Both the position numbers and the translations under genes were made by a program. A stretch of 64,000 nt of DNA, from the NCBI RefSeq assembly GCF_017255295.1, contig NZ_JAFKDE010000002.1:62001-126000 (forward strand). Reading direction: 5' to 3'. This document shows, piece by piece, positions 29,954 to 37,464 of this stretch. This DNA comes from Nitratireductor aquimarinus (GTDB lineage Bacteria > Pseudomonadota > Alphaproteobacteria > Rhizobiales > Rhizobiaceae). Numbering within the stretch: the first letter of the stretch is position 1; every line of letters begins with the position of its first letter. The notes below the pieces were generated by a model. The model had not been told where the DNA came from. It made no database searches and worked only from the letters and a program-made list of their open reading frames with translations.

Positions 29954-30748
29954 ATGAAATCTCTCGTGAAGAAGACCATCGTGGCGCTGGCGGCCTGTGC
30001 CGCGCTCGCCGGACCGGCGGCAGCCGGCATGCTGGATGACATCATCGAGCGCGGCAAGGTGCGCATCGGCGTGTCGCTGGGCGGCGAGCCCATCGGCTTC
30101 CGCGACGACAAGAACAACCCCGTCGGCTACGACGTGGACGTGGCCACCCTGCTTGCCGAGAAGATCGGCGTGCCGGTGGAGTTCACCGACGTTTCGGGCG
30201 ATGCGCGTGTTTCGATGCTGGTTTCCGGCCAGCTCGACATCGTGGTCGCAAACACGTCTGCAACGCTGCCCCGCGCCAAGGCGGTGAGCTTCTCGATCCC
30301 CTACAACCGCGCCGGCCTGCGCGTGATTGCCCAGACCGATGCAGGGATCAAGACCCTCGCCGACCTCGATGGCAAGCGCGTCGTTGTGGGGCGCGGCACC
30401 ACGGGCGAAGCCTTCCTGAAGCGTGAAGTGCCGGGTGCGGAGCTGGTCTACACCGACACGTTCTCGCCGGATGGCGTTCTGCTGCTGCGCCAGAAGCGCG
30501 TTGACGCCGGCATCGAGGATTCCTCCATGCTCGACTATCTCGCAGCACAGGAAGAAGGTCTGGTCACGGTGCCGGGTCTCTATTCCAACGATCCGATCGG
30601 CATTGCGGTCGCCAAGGGCGATCCGGATTTCGTGCGCTGGCTCGACATGTTCGTCTCGGACTACATCCAGTCCGGCGCCTATGAGGCAAACTACAAGAAG
30701 TGGTGGGGCGAAGACGCCAACCCGCCGGAGCTGAACCCGCTCTGGTAA
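29954..30748 (+). CDS. polar amino acid ABC transporter substrate-binding protein
   Basis: A 264-residue family 3 binding protein. The signal peptide (MKSLVKKTIVALAACAALAG, cleavage near AAA-G) is followed by MLDDIIERGKVRIGVSLGGE, typical of the family. The ribosome site AAGGAGGAGTTCA before the ATG at 29954 is the strongest in the window, in line with the need for excess binding protein. It completes the importer whose other parts precede it, and is separated from the permeases by the glycosylasparaginase gene. The ligand is predicted to be an amino acid conjugate. Confidence 0.92.
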   Translation: MKSLVKKTIVALAACAALAGPAAAGMLDDIIERGKVRIGVSLGGEPIGFRDDKNNPVGYDVDVATLLAEKIGVPVEFTDVSGDARVSMLVSGQLDIVVANTSATLPRAKAVSFSIPYNRAGLRVIAQTDAGIKTLADLDGKRVVVGRGTTGEAFLKREVPGAELVYTDTFSPDGVLLLRQKRVDAGIEDSSMLDYLAAQEEGLVTVPGLYSNDPIGIAVAKGDPDFVRWLDMFVSDYIQSGAYEANYKKWWGEDANPPELNPLW

Positions 30749-30757
30749 ACCCGAACG

Positions 30758-30787
30758 GCCCGCTGGCGAGCAATCTTGCCGGCGGGC
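30758..30787. terminator. hairpin terminator between importer operon and lacI-type gene
   Basis: GCCCGCTGGC (30758-30767) pairs with GCCGGCGGGC (30778-30787) with one G-U pair and a 10-base loop, followed by ATTCTCATT. It lies between convergent genes, so it probably ends transcription from both sides. Confidence 0.6.
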
Positions 30788-30813
30788 ATTCTCATTGATC
30801 GAATGTCGGTTTG

Positions 30814-31815
30814 TCAGCCGGTGCTGCGCTCGACGAAACGGGTGCGCAGTTCATGCACTTCCGGGTGGTCGCGATAGCCGGCGGGATCCTTCAGAAACAT
30901 CGAAATGCCATGGATCAGTTCCGCCTTGTCAAAGCCGATCGAGGAGATGTCGAAGGCGTTGAAATTGGCGTTCACCACGGCGTCGAACCCGTAAAGACGA
31001 TAGTCGCGCGGCGGCATAAGATCGCGCGCCCTCAGCCCGTCCATTATGCCCATGGCCATGGCGTCCGAGGTGCAGAAAATCGCATCGGGAAGGCTAGCGC
31101 CGTCGATGCGGCCGGCAAGGCTGAGCCCCGACGCATAGGAATAGTCGCCCTGCAGCTCCTGAACGAGATCGAGACCTGCCCCGGCGCAGATGTCGCGATA
31201 GGCCTGAATGCGGGCCTGCTCGATGAGCGAGGTCTGACGGCCGGTGACCAGCGCGCCGGTCTTCGCCCCGCGTTCCAGCGCGCGCGTCACGGCCTCGCGA
31301 ATGCCCGCCGCCTCGTCGATGGTGATGTAGGCGGACTTGGCGTCGAAGCGCCCGTTGAGCATCAGAACATTGTCGCTGTGGAACAGCGTGCGCACGCCTT
31401 CGGCGTCGGCGAAGTCGGAAAAGACGAGCGCTGCATGAACGTGAAACGCGGCGCTGTTGCGCAGAAAATCCTCGATCTTCTCGGTGTTGCCGACACGGAT
31501 GATGACTGCCTGCTTGCCGAGCGCCTGGATCGCTTCGAGCAGCGGGTCGAACAGGTCGAGATCGGAAAGATCGGTGATGTGGTTGACGATGACCGCCACC
31601 ATGTCGAGCGAATTGGTGGCCAGGCCGCGCGCCAGCGGGTTCTGGTTGTAGCCAAGCTCCGCGGCGGCCTTCAGAACACGCTCGCGCTTCTCGCGCGAGA
31701 CCGGACGGCGCTCCGGCGAGAGTGCGCGGGAGACAATCGCCGGCGCCACGCCCGCCCGCTTTGCGACATCGGCAATCGTCGGCCTTTTGCGTCGCGCGGG
31801 TTTGTCTTCGGGCAT
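30814..31815 (-). CDS. LacI family transcriptional regulator
   Basis: A 333-residue LacI/GalR repressor. The helix-turn-helix and hinge (about residues 13-65: PTIADVAKRAGVAPAIVSRAL, then LGYNQNPLARGLAT) are followed by a periplasmic-binding-protein-like ligand domain. It is encoded between the importer operon (convergent) and the kinase-CutC operon (divergent). The LacI-type palindrome at 26900 on the importer promoter is its probable site. The likely inducer is an amino sugar or sugar-amino acid conjugate, from context. Confidence 0.92.
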   Translation of the reverse strand: MPEDKPARRKRPTIADVAKRAGVAPAIVSRALSPERRPVSREKRERVLKAAAELGYNQNPLARGLATNSLDMVAVIVNHITDLSDLDLFDPLLEAIQALGKQAVIIRVGNTEKIEDFLRNSAAFHVHAALVFSDFADAEGVRTLFHSDNVLMLNGRFDAKSAYITIDEAAGIREAVTRALERGAKTGALVTGRQTSLIEQARIQAYRDICAGAGLDLVQELQGDYSYASGLSLAGRIDGASLPDAIFCTSDAMAMGIMDGLRARDLMPPRDYRLYGFDAVVNANFNAFDISSIGFDKAELIHGISMFLKDPAGYRDHPEVHELRTRFVERSTG

Positions 31816-31885
31816 GGATTTTTCCGGTCTTCTTGTAATGTTCTGGCCTTCGCGGCCTTATGCCATCAAACACGAAAGAATTGAA

Positions 31886-32788
31886 ATGATATGTTGTTTT
31901 GACATCGGCGGGTCCAAGGCCATCGTTGCCGACATGGGATCGGACAACAGGCCGGTCATTCGCGACAGGCAGGCGACGCCCGCGCGTGATTACGACGCTT
32001 TTCGCGAAACGGTGAAGGCGATGGCGGGCGAGGGCGATGCGCCGGTGGGCATCTCCATCGCGGCGGTGATCGATCCCGTGACCGGGCTTGCGCGCAGCGC
32101 CAATATTCCCTGCATCACCGGTCGCAACGTGGCCGCAGATCTGCGCGAAACACTCTCGCGCCCGGTCTATGTCATCAACGATGCAAACGCTTTTGCGCTC
32201 GCCGAAGCGCAGACGGGCGTGGGCGTCGGACACCGGCAGGTGCTCGCCGCAATCATCGGAACGGGCATTGGCGGCGCGGTGGTGATCGATGGCCGGGTGA
32301 TGACGGGCGCGACCGGCAATGCGGGCGAATGGGGTCACGGCCCGGCAAGCGCCATGCGCACGGGCACCGTACTGCCTGCGATTGAATGCGGCTGCGGCCA
32401 GGTGGGCTGTGTCGACACGCTGGGGGCTGCGCGCGGCATCGAGCGGCTGCACCGGCACCTGCATGGCATCGAGAGCGACAGCGTGACGATCCTCGCGCAA
32501 TGGCATGCCGGTGAGGAATGGGCGACACGCACCGTCGATGTCTTTCTCGACATTGTCGGCGGCGCGCTGGCCAACATCGTCAACATGGTCGATCCGTCCA
32601 TCATCCCGGTCAGCGGCGGGCTGGCGCAGGATGAAACACTCATTGAAGCGCTTGATAGAGAGGTGCGTCAGCGCTGCCTGATCGAGCGCAGCGAACGGCT
32701 GCTTGTCCCGGTTCAGGGCGGTGCGGAAAAGGCGCTGGTGGGCGCTGCAATCTTTGCAAGGGAGGCACACAATGCGGGCAACGCTTGA
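31886..32788 (+). CDS. ROK family sugar kinase (N-acetylglucosamine/mannosamine kinase type)
   Basis: A 300-residue ROK kinase that phosphorylates a hexose or amino sugar with ATP. It shows the phosphate motif FDIGGSKAIVADMG at the N-terminus, the catalytic region VINDANAFALAEA, GEWGHGPAS with the zinc histidine, and ECGCGQVGCVDTLGAARG, the ROK CxCGxxGC zinc site. I chose the ATG at 31886 (MICCFDIGG) since the domain begins there. It overlaps the CutC gene by 17 bases. With the glycosylasparaginase nearby, N-acetylglucosamine is a plausible substrate; this is inference. Confidence 0.88.
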   Translation: MICCFDIGGSKAIVADMGSDNRPVIRDRQATPARDYDAFRETVKAMAGEGDAPVGISIAAVIDPVTGLARSANIPCITGRNVAADLRETLSRPVYVINDANAFALAEAQTGVGVGHRQVLAAIIGTGIGGAVVIDGRVMTGATGNAGEWGHGPASAMRTGTVLPAIECGCGQVGCVDTLGAARGIERLHRHLHGIESDSVTILAQWHAGEEWATRTVDVFLDIVGGALANIVNMVDPSIIPVSGGLAQDETLIEALDREVRQRCLIERSERLLVPVQGGAEKALVGAAIFAREAHNAGNA

Positions 32789-33491
32789 GGTTTGCGTGGA
32801 CACGCTTGAAGGCGTGGAAACCTGCGTCGAAGGCGGGGCGGACAGGATTGAGCTGTGCTCGGCGCTGCCGCTTGGCGGGCTGACGCCATCGCTTGGCCTG
32901 ATGCGGGCGGCGGCAGGGTGCGGCGTGCCGGCCTATGCCATGATCCGGCCGCGCCAGGGCGATTTCTGCTTTGGCGAGCGTGAGGTTGCGCTGATGGTGG
33001 ATGACATTGCGGCGGCGCGGGATGCGGGCCTTGCCGGTGTGGTTCTGGGGGCGGCGACCCATGACGGTCTTCTCGACGAAGCCGTGCTTTCGGTGCTCTG
33101 CGCGGCCAGCGAGGGCATGGGGCGCACCCTGCACCGCGTGATCGACACGGTGGAAGACCGGCTGGCGGCGATCGACACGGCCATTGCGCTTGGTTTTGAG
33201 AGAATTCTCACGTCAGGCGGCGCATTGACGGCCATTGACGGGCTCTCGGCACTCAAAGACATGCAGGCGCATGCCGGCGAGCGCATCGAGATCATGGTCG
33301 GGTCCGGTGTCGCTCCCGAGAATGCCGTCGCGATTTCCGAGCGGACGGGCATAAGCGCGTTTCATGCGTCTTGTGGAATCTCTGTGCCCACCGATGCGCG
33401 GCTCGCCGCATTCGGCTTTGCGCCGCAGACCGCGCGCCGGACCTCGGCGGAGAAAATCCGGCAGATGAAGACGGTGCTCGAAAGCCTTTAG
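32772..33491 (+). CDS. cutC: CutC family protein
   Basis: A 239-residue TIM-barrel protein of the CutC family. The start LEVCVDTLEGVETCVEGGADRIELC and the RPRQGDFCF and ILTSGG stretches are diagnostic. CutC was named for copper tolerance, but its biochemical role is unsettled and homologues are common in sugar operons. The ATG at 32772 lies within the end of the kinase gene, preceded by GGAGG, so the two are co-translated. No copper gene is nearby, so a role in amino-sugar metabolism is more consistent with this context. Confidence 0.88.
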   Translation: MRATLEVCVDTLEGVETCVEGGADRIELCSALPLGGLTPSLGLMRAAAGCGVPAYAMIRPRQGDFCFGEREVALMVDDIAAARDAGLAGVVLGAATHDGLLDEAVLSVLCAASEGMGRTLHRVIDTVEDRLAAIDTAIALGFERILTSGGALTAIDGLSALKDMQAHAGERIEIMVGSGVAPENAVAISERTGISAFHASCGISVPTDARLAAFGFAPQTARRTSAEKIRQMKTVLESL

Positions 33492-33492
33492 A

Positions 33493-33528
33493 GGCGAGGC
33501 AGTGTTTCTGGAGAAACGCCGCCTCGCC
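33493..33528. terminator. strong hairpin between convergent operons
   Basis: A 16-bp stem (33493-33508 with 33513-33528; one mismatch and one G-U pair) closed by the tetraloop TGGA starts two bases after the CutC stop and ends 11 bases before the acetylpolyamine amidohydrolase stop on the other strand. There is no T-run. It is probably a bidirectional transcript-end structure. Confidence 0.55.
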
Positions 33529-33539
33529 CGATCAGGCGA

Positions 33540-34559
33540 TCAGGAGGCGTAGCCCGTGAGGAACGAAGTCAGATTGTCTGACAGCGCGTCACACAGATAG
33601 CCGCCTTCCTGCACGATCACGCTCGGCAGGCCGAGGCTGGAGATCGCCTCCGCCATGCGGGCGAAGCCCGGCGTGCTGACGGACAGTCCGCCGAAGGGAT
33701 CGCCCTCGAATGCATCAAGGCCGAGCGCCACGACCAGCGCGTCCGGCGCAAAGGCGCGGATGCGGCGGAAGGCAGGCTGAAGCGCTTCCAGAAAGGCTTC
33801 ATCACCCGATTTGCGCGGCAGCGGCAGGTTGAGATTGTAGCCAAGGCCCGGTCCTTCGCCACGCTCGTCGGCGTGTCCCCAGAAGAAGGGGTAGAAGCGC
33901 ACGGGGTCGGCATGGATGGAGACGGTGAGCACGTCGGGCCGGGCATAGAAAATGCCCTGCGTGCCATTGCCGTGGTGCAGGTCGACATCGAGAATGGCGA
34001 CGCGGGCAGCCTGTTTGCGAAGATGCTGCGCGGCGATTGCCGAATTGTTGAAGAAGCAGAAGCCGCCAGCGGCATCGGCAAAGGCGTGGTGGCCGGGCGG
34101 GCGCGAAAGCGCATAGGCGGCGGGCGCACCGCTCATCACGGCTTCGGCGGCTTCCACAGCACTCCACGCGCTCCAGCAGGCGCTGTCCCAGGTCTCGGCC
34201 GAGATGGGGCAGGCGGTGTCGGCCATGTGGTAGCCGGCCTGTCCCACGGCAGAAGCCGGGTAGCGGCCATTGCGGCCAAGCGGGTGAATGTTCGGGATCA
34301 CCTCTTCGGATGCGCCCTCGATGCGCTGCCAGCGCGTGTAGATGTGCTCCAGAAAGTCCAGATATTCCGGCGTGTGGATGGCTGCGATGGGACCGCGCCC
34401 GTGCTCGCGGGGACGCTCGATGGCGCAGCCGGCGGCCTTCGCGCCCAGAAGAAGACGCTCGGTCCGCTCGGGCTGTTCCGGGTTCGGCTGCGGCGCACCG
34501 CTGGAGAGGAAGGCTTTCGGATTGTGCTGTTTCTGCTCTACGGCGTAGAAGGCTTTCAT
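33540..34559 (-). CDS. acetylpolyamine amidohydrolase (histone deacetylase family)
   Basis: A 339-residue zinc deacetylase of the HDAC/acetylpolyamine amidohydrolase family. Zinc and charge-relay motifs are RPPGHHAFAD (about 155-165), DVDLHHGNGT (about 183-192) and GLDAFEGDPFGG (about 272). The start MKAFYAVEQKQHNPK is typical of bacterial acetylpolyamine amidohydrolases. I chose the ATG at 34559 because AGGA lies six bases before it; ATG 34562 and GTG 34565 overlap the acetyltransferase stop. It is the last gene of the nine-gene operon and should remove an acetyl group from an acetylated amine in the cytoplasm. Confidence 0.9.
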   Translation of the reverse strand: MKAFYAVEQKQHNPKAFLSSGAPQPNPEQPERTERLLLGAKAAGCAIERPREHGRGPIAAIHTPEYLDFLEHIYTRWQRIEGASEEVIPNIHPLGRNGRYPASAVGQAGYHMADTACPISAETWDSACWSAWSAVEAAEAVMSGAPAAYALSRPPGHHAFADAAGGFCFFNNSAIAAQHLRKQAARVAILDVDLHHGNGTQGIFYARPDVLTVSIHADPVRFYPFFWGHADERGEGPGLGYNLNLPLPRKSGDEAFLEALQPAFRRIRAFAPDALVVALGLDAFEGDPFGGLSVSTPGFARMAEAISSLGLPSVIVQEGGYLCDALSDNLTSFLTGYAS

Positions 34560-34561
34560 CA

Positions 34562-35080
34562 TCACTCCTGTCTTGTCTGACGGCTGGCCAGCGCCTCGAA
34601 TGTCGCCTCATAGGCGGCGTGCGCGTGCTCGTTTTCGTTCCAGCCAATGCCCAGCCGGGCGTAGAATGCTTTTGCGTTGCGGTTTTCGGCATCGACCGAA
34701 AGCCGCAGATAGGCTCCGCCGCGCGCCTGCGACCAGGCCGCCGTGGCGGCCAGCAGGGCCTCGCCCACGCCGCGCCCGCGCGCCGCTGGCGAGACGTAGA
34801 GATCCTGCACGTAGACGCCGGGTTTGCCGAGCCAGGTGGAGAACACGGGGAAGAAGAGGCTGAGGCCTGCAAACGCCCCGTCGGCCTCTGCGATCAGGCA
34901 GGAGAAGGCGGCGTCCGGCCCGAAGCCGAAGCGGCGGAAATCCTCCACCTGCGAGACCGCGCGGTCCTGCTCGCCCAGATAGGCGGCAAGATCCATGATG
35001 GCGCGGTGGATGGTCTGCGCGTCATCCGCCGTCGCGGGGCGGATCGAGAAGCCGGTATCGGCAACGGCGTGGTTCGGCAT
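34562..35080 (-). CDS. GNAT acetyltransferase (diamine/spermidine N-acetyltransferase-like)
   Basis: A 172-residue GNAT protein. Motif A is VYVQDLYVSPAARGRGVGEALLAATAAW, with the acetyl-CoA loop RGRGVG, and the motif B region NRNAKAFYARLGI follows. The FSTWLGKPGVYVQDLYV stretch resembles spermidine/spermine acetyltransferases, which acetylate primary amines. It lies just before the acetylpolyamine amidohydrolase (stop and start overlap), so acetylating and deacetylating enzymes are co-expressed. The substrate is inferred from these neighbours. Confidence 0.82.
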   Translation of the reverse strand: MPNHAVADTGFSIRPATADDAQTIHRAIMDLAAYLGEQDRAVSQVEDFRRFGFGPDAAFSCLIAEADGAFAGLSLFFPVFSTWLGKPGVYVQDLYVSPAARGRGVGEALLAATAAWSQARGGAYLRLSVDAENRNAKAFYARLGIGWNENEHAHAAYEATFEALASRQTRQE

Positions 35081-35110
35081 GGGATCTTCCCCGGGGCGTT
35101 CTCACTTGCT

Positions 35111-36079
35111 CTAGAATGCGACCCGGTCGCCTCCCTTGAGGCCCAGCAGATCGCGCGCCTCGGCAGGAGAGGCGATCTCCAGCGAGAGGGCCTCCAGAAC
35201 GGTTCGGATGCGTTTTACCTGGTCCGCATTGGAGCGCGCCAGTTCGCCGCGTCCATTGTAAAGGCTGTCTTCCAGCCCGACACGCACATTGCCGCCCATG
35301 GCCGCCGACATGGTGATCATCGGCATCTGGTGCCGGCCGGCCGCCAGAACCGAGAAGCTGTAATCGTCGCCGAAAAGCTTGTCGGCAATGCGCTTCATAT
35401 GCGTGAGGTTCTCCGGGTCCGGGCCGATGCCGCCCAGCACGCCGAATACGAACTGGATGAAGAGGTGACCGGAGACCAGGCCGCGATCGCGGAAATAGGC
35501 AAGCGAATAGAGGTGGCCGACATCGTAGCACTCGAACTCGAACCGCGTGCCGCAGCCCTGTCCGAGCCGGGTCAGGATGTTCTCCATGTCGGCGAAAGTG
35601 TTCTGGAAGATGGAGCTGCGCGTTGCCTCAAGAAGCTGCGGCTCCCATTCGTGCTGCCAGTCGGTCTTCTTTTCCAGCGCCGGAAAGAGGCCGAAATTCA
35701 TCGAGCCCATGTTGAGCGAGCACATTTCGGGCTCGGCGCGCAGGGCTGCGGCGATGCGGTCTTCCAGCTTCATCAGCGAGGAGCCGCCGGTGGAGATGTT
35801 CACCACCGCATCGGTTGACTGCTTGATGCGCGGGAGAAACTGCATGAACAGCGCCGGATCAGCGGAGGGACGGCCATCCTCGGGATCGCGGGCATGCAGA
35901 TGCAGGATCGACGCGCCGGCCTCTGCCGCCGCGATGGCCTCGGAGGCGATCTGGTCAGGCGTGATCGGCAGGTGAGGTGACATGGAGGGCGTGTGCACGG
36001 AGCCGGTGACCGCGCAGGTCACGACGACCTTGCGGTTCGGCTTTTTCTTCATGCCATCGGTCTTTGTGTCTTTGGTCAT
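35111..36079 (-). CDS. beta-keto acid cleavage enzyme (BKACE, DUF849)
   Basis: A 322-residue member of the BKACE family, whose founding enzyme is 3-keto-5-aminohexanoate cleavage enzyme (Kce). The reaction converts a beta-keto acid plus acetyl-CoA to acetoacetate and a new CoA ester. Zinc-site and catalytic motifs are visible: CAVTGSVHTPS, HLHARDPEDGRPS, NISTGGSS, and the late AAMGGNVRVGLEDS. The ATG at 36079 lies eight bases after the aminotransferase stop; MKKKPNRK (36052) is a weaker alternative. A transaminase directly upstream that could make a beta-keto acid from a beta-amino acid fits this chemistry. Confidence 0.9.
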   Translation of the reverse strand: MTKDTKTDGMKKKPNRKVVVTCAVTGSVHTPSMSPHLPITPDQIASEAIAAAEAGASILHLHARDPEDGRPSADPALFMQFLPRIKQSTDAVVNISTGGSSLMKLEDRIAAALRAEPEMCSLNMGSMNFGLFPALEKKTDWQHEWEPQLLEATRSSIFQNTFADMENILTRLGQGCGTRFEFECYDVGHLYSLAYFRDRGLVSGHLFIQFVFGVLGGIGPDPENLTHMKRIADKLFGDDYSFSVLAAGRHQMPMITMSAAMGGNVRVGLEDSLYNGRGELARSNADQVKRIRTVLEALSLEIASPAEARDLLGLKGGDRVAF

Positions 36080-36087
36080 GGTGCAGC

Positions 36088-37452
36088 TCAGCGGTTGACG
36101 GGAAGATCGAGTTCGGCGGCCAGTGCCTCGAGCGTGTCGCCCAGAATGGCCGTGATGGACCCGATTTCTTCGCGTGTGACGATCATGGGCGGGCAGACGA
36201 GGAAGTGATCGCCCTCGACCCCGCCGCGGGTGCGCCTGGAATAGATGATGAGCCCGCGCTCATAGGCCATGTCGACCATGCGCTGATGCGCGTTGAGCTC
36301 CTTGGGCAGGGGCTTCATCGTTTCCCGGTCGGAGACGAATTCGGCAGCGAGCAGAAGCCCCTTGCCGCGCACATCGCCAATGAAGGGGAAGCGCTCGGAG
36401 AGGCGTTCAAGCTCGCCCTTCAGCACCTCGCCCATCCGGGCTGCATTGTCGATCAGGCCGAGACGGTCGATCTCGTTGAGCACCGCGACACCGGCCGCAC
36501 AGGCGAGCGGATTGCCCGCATAGGTGAAACCGTGCTGGAAACCGCCGGCATCGAGAACGGGCTTCACGAGGCGCGAGGGAGCGGCCATTGCGCCAAGTGG
36601 ACAATAGCCGGAGGCAAAGCCCTTGGAGAGCGCGATCAGGTCCGGCTTGCAGTTCCAGTGGTCGCCGCCGAGGAATTTGCCCGTGCGCCCCACGCCGCTC
36701 ATCACCTCGTCATGGATGAGGAGAATGCCGTAGCGGTCGCAGATCTCGCGGATGCGCGGGAAATAGCTGTCGGGCGCAACCAGCGCGCCGGTGGAAGCGC
36801 CGCCGATGGGCTCCATGATGAAGGCGAGCACGCTTTCAGGGCCTTCGGCCAGAATCTTCTCTTCCAGCATGTCGGCATATTTGATGCCGCGCTGCTCCAT
36901 CGTGAGATTGTCGCGGTCGAGATAGGCGGTGGGAGCCGGGATTTTCGGCATCTCGCGCATCATCGGCGAGAACGGGTCGCTGAGCGCCGCATAGCCGGTC
37001 ACGCCAAGCGCGCCCAGCGTTCCGCCATGATAGGAGGGGAAGCGCGAGATCACTTTCCAGCGTTCGCTCTGGCCCACGGCCAGCGCCCACTGGCGGGCAA
37101 GCTTGATGCAGGATTCCACCGCTTCGGAACCACCGGAAACGAAGAAGATGCGGTCCATGTCTTCCGGCAGGCGCTCCGCCGCCATACGGGCCAGGTCTTC
37201 CGCCGGCTCGTTCTCGAAATGCAGGCGATAGGCGAAGGTCACGCGGTCCATCTGGCGCTTCATCGCGTCGAGCACGTTGCGGTTGCCGTGGCCGATATTG
37301 ACGACCATTGCGCCGCTCGACCCGTCGATCATCCGGCGGCCTTCCTGATCCCACAGATAGATGCCCTCGGCGCGGTCCACCAGCGGCCGACGCAGGCGCG
37401 ACTGGTAGAAGAGGTGAGACGGGGGGCGTTGTGTCGAAGTTTCATTCTGCAT
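36088..37452 (-). CDS. class III aminotransferase (omega/beta-amino acid type)
   Basis: A 454-residue PLP enzyme. Substrate and cofactor motifs are YHGGTLGALG, D248 in LLIHDEVMSGVGRTG, and the Schiff-base K277 in ALSKGFASGYCPLGA. It belongs to the group with beta-alanine-pyruvate and polyamine aminotransferases. It stands between the amidohydrolase and the beta-keto acid cleavage gene (8-12 base spacers), so it most probably deaminates a beta- or omega-amino acid to the keto acid used by the next enzyme. The exact substrate is unknown. Confidence 0.88.
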   Translation of the reverse strand: MQNETSTQRPPSHLFYQSRLRRPLVDRAEGIYLWDQEGRRMIDGSSGAMVVNIGHGNRNVLDAMKRQMDRVTFAYRLHFENEPAEDLARMAAERLPEDMDRIFFVSGGSEAVESCIKLARQWALAVGQSERWKVISRFPSYHGGTLGALGVTGYAALSDPFSPMMREMPKIPAPTAYLDRDNLTMEQRGIKYADMLEEKILAEGPESVLAFIMEPIGGASTGALVAPDSYFPRIREICDRYGILLIHDEVMSGVGRTGKFLGGDHWNCKPDLIALSKGFASGYCPLGAMAAPSRLVKPVLDAGGFQHGFTYAGNPLACAAGVAVLNEIDRLGLIDNAARMGEVLKGELERLSERFPFIGDVRGKGLLLAAEFVSDRETMKPLPKELNAHQRMVDMAYERGLIIYSRRTRGGVEGDHFLVCPPMIVTREEIGSITAILGDTLEALAAELDLPVNR

Positions 37453-37464
37453 GGCGTGTCTCGC

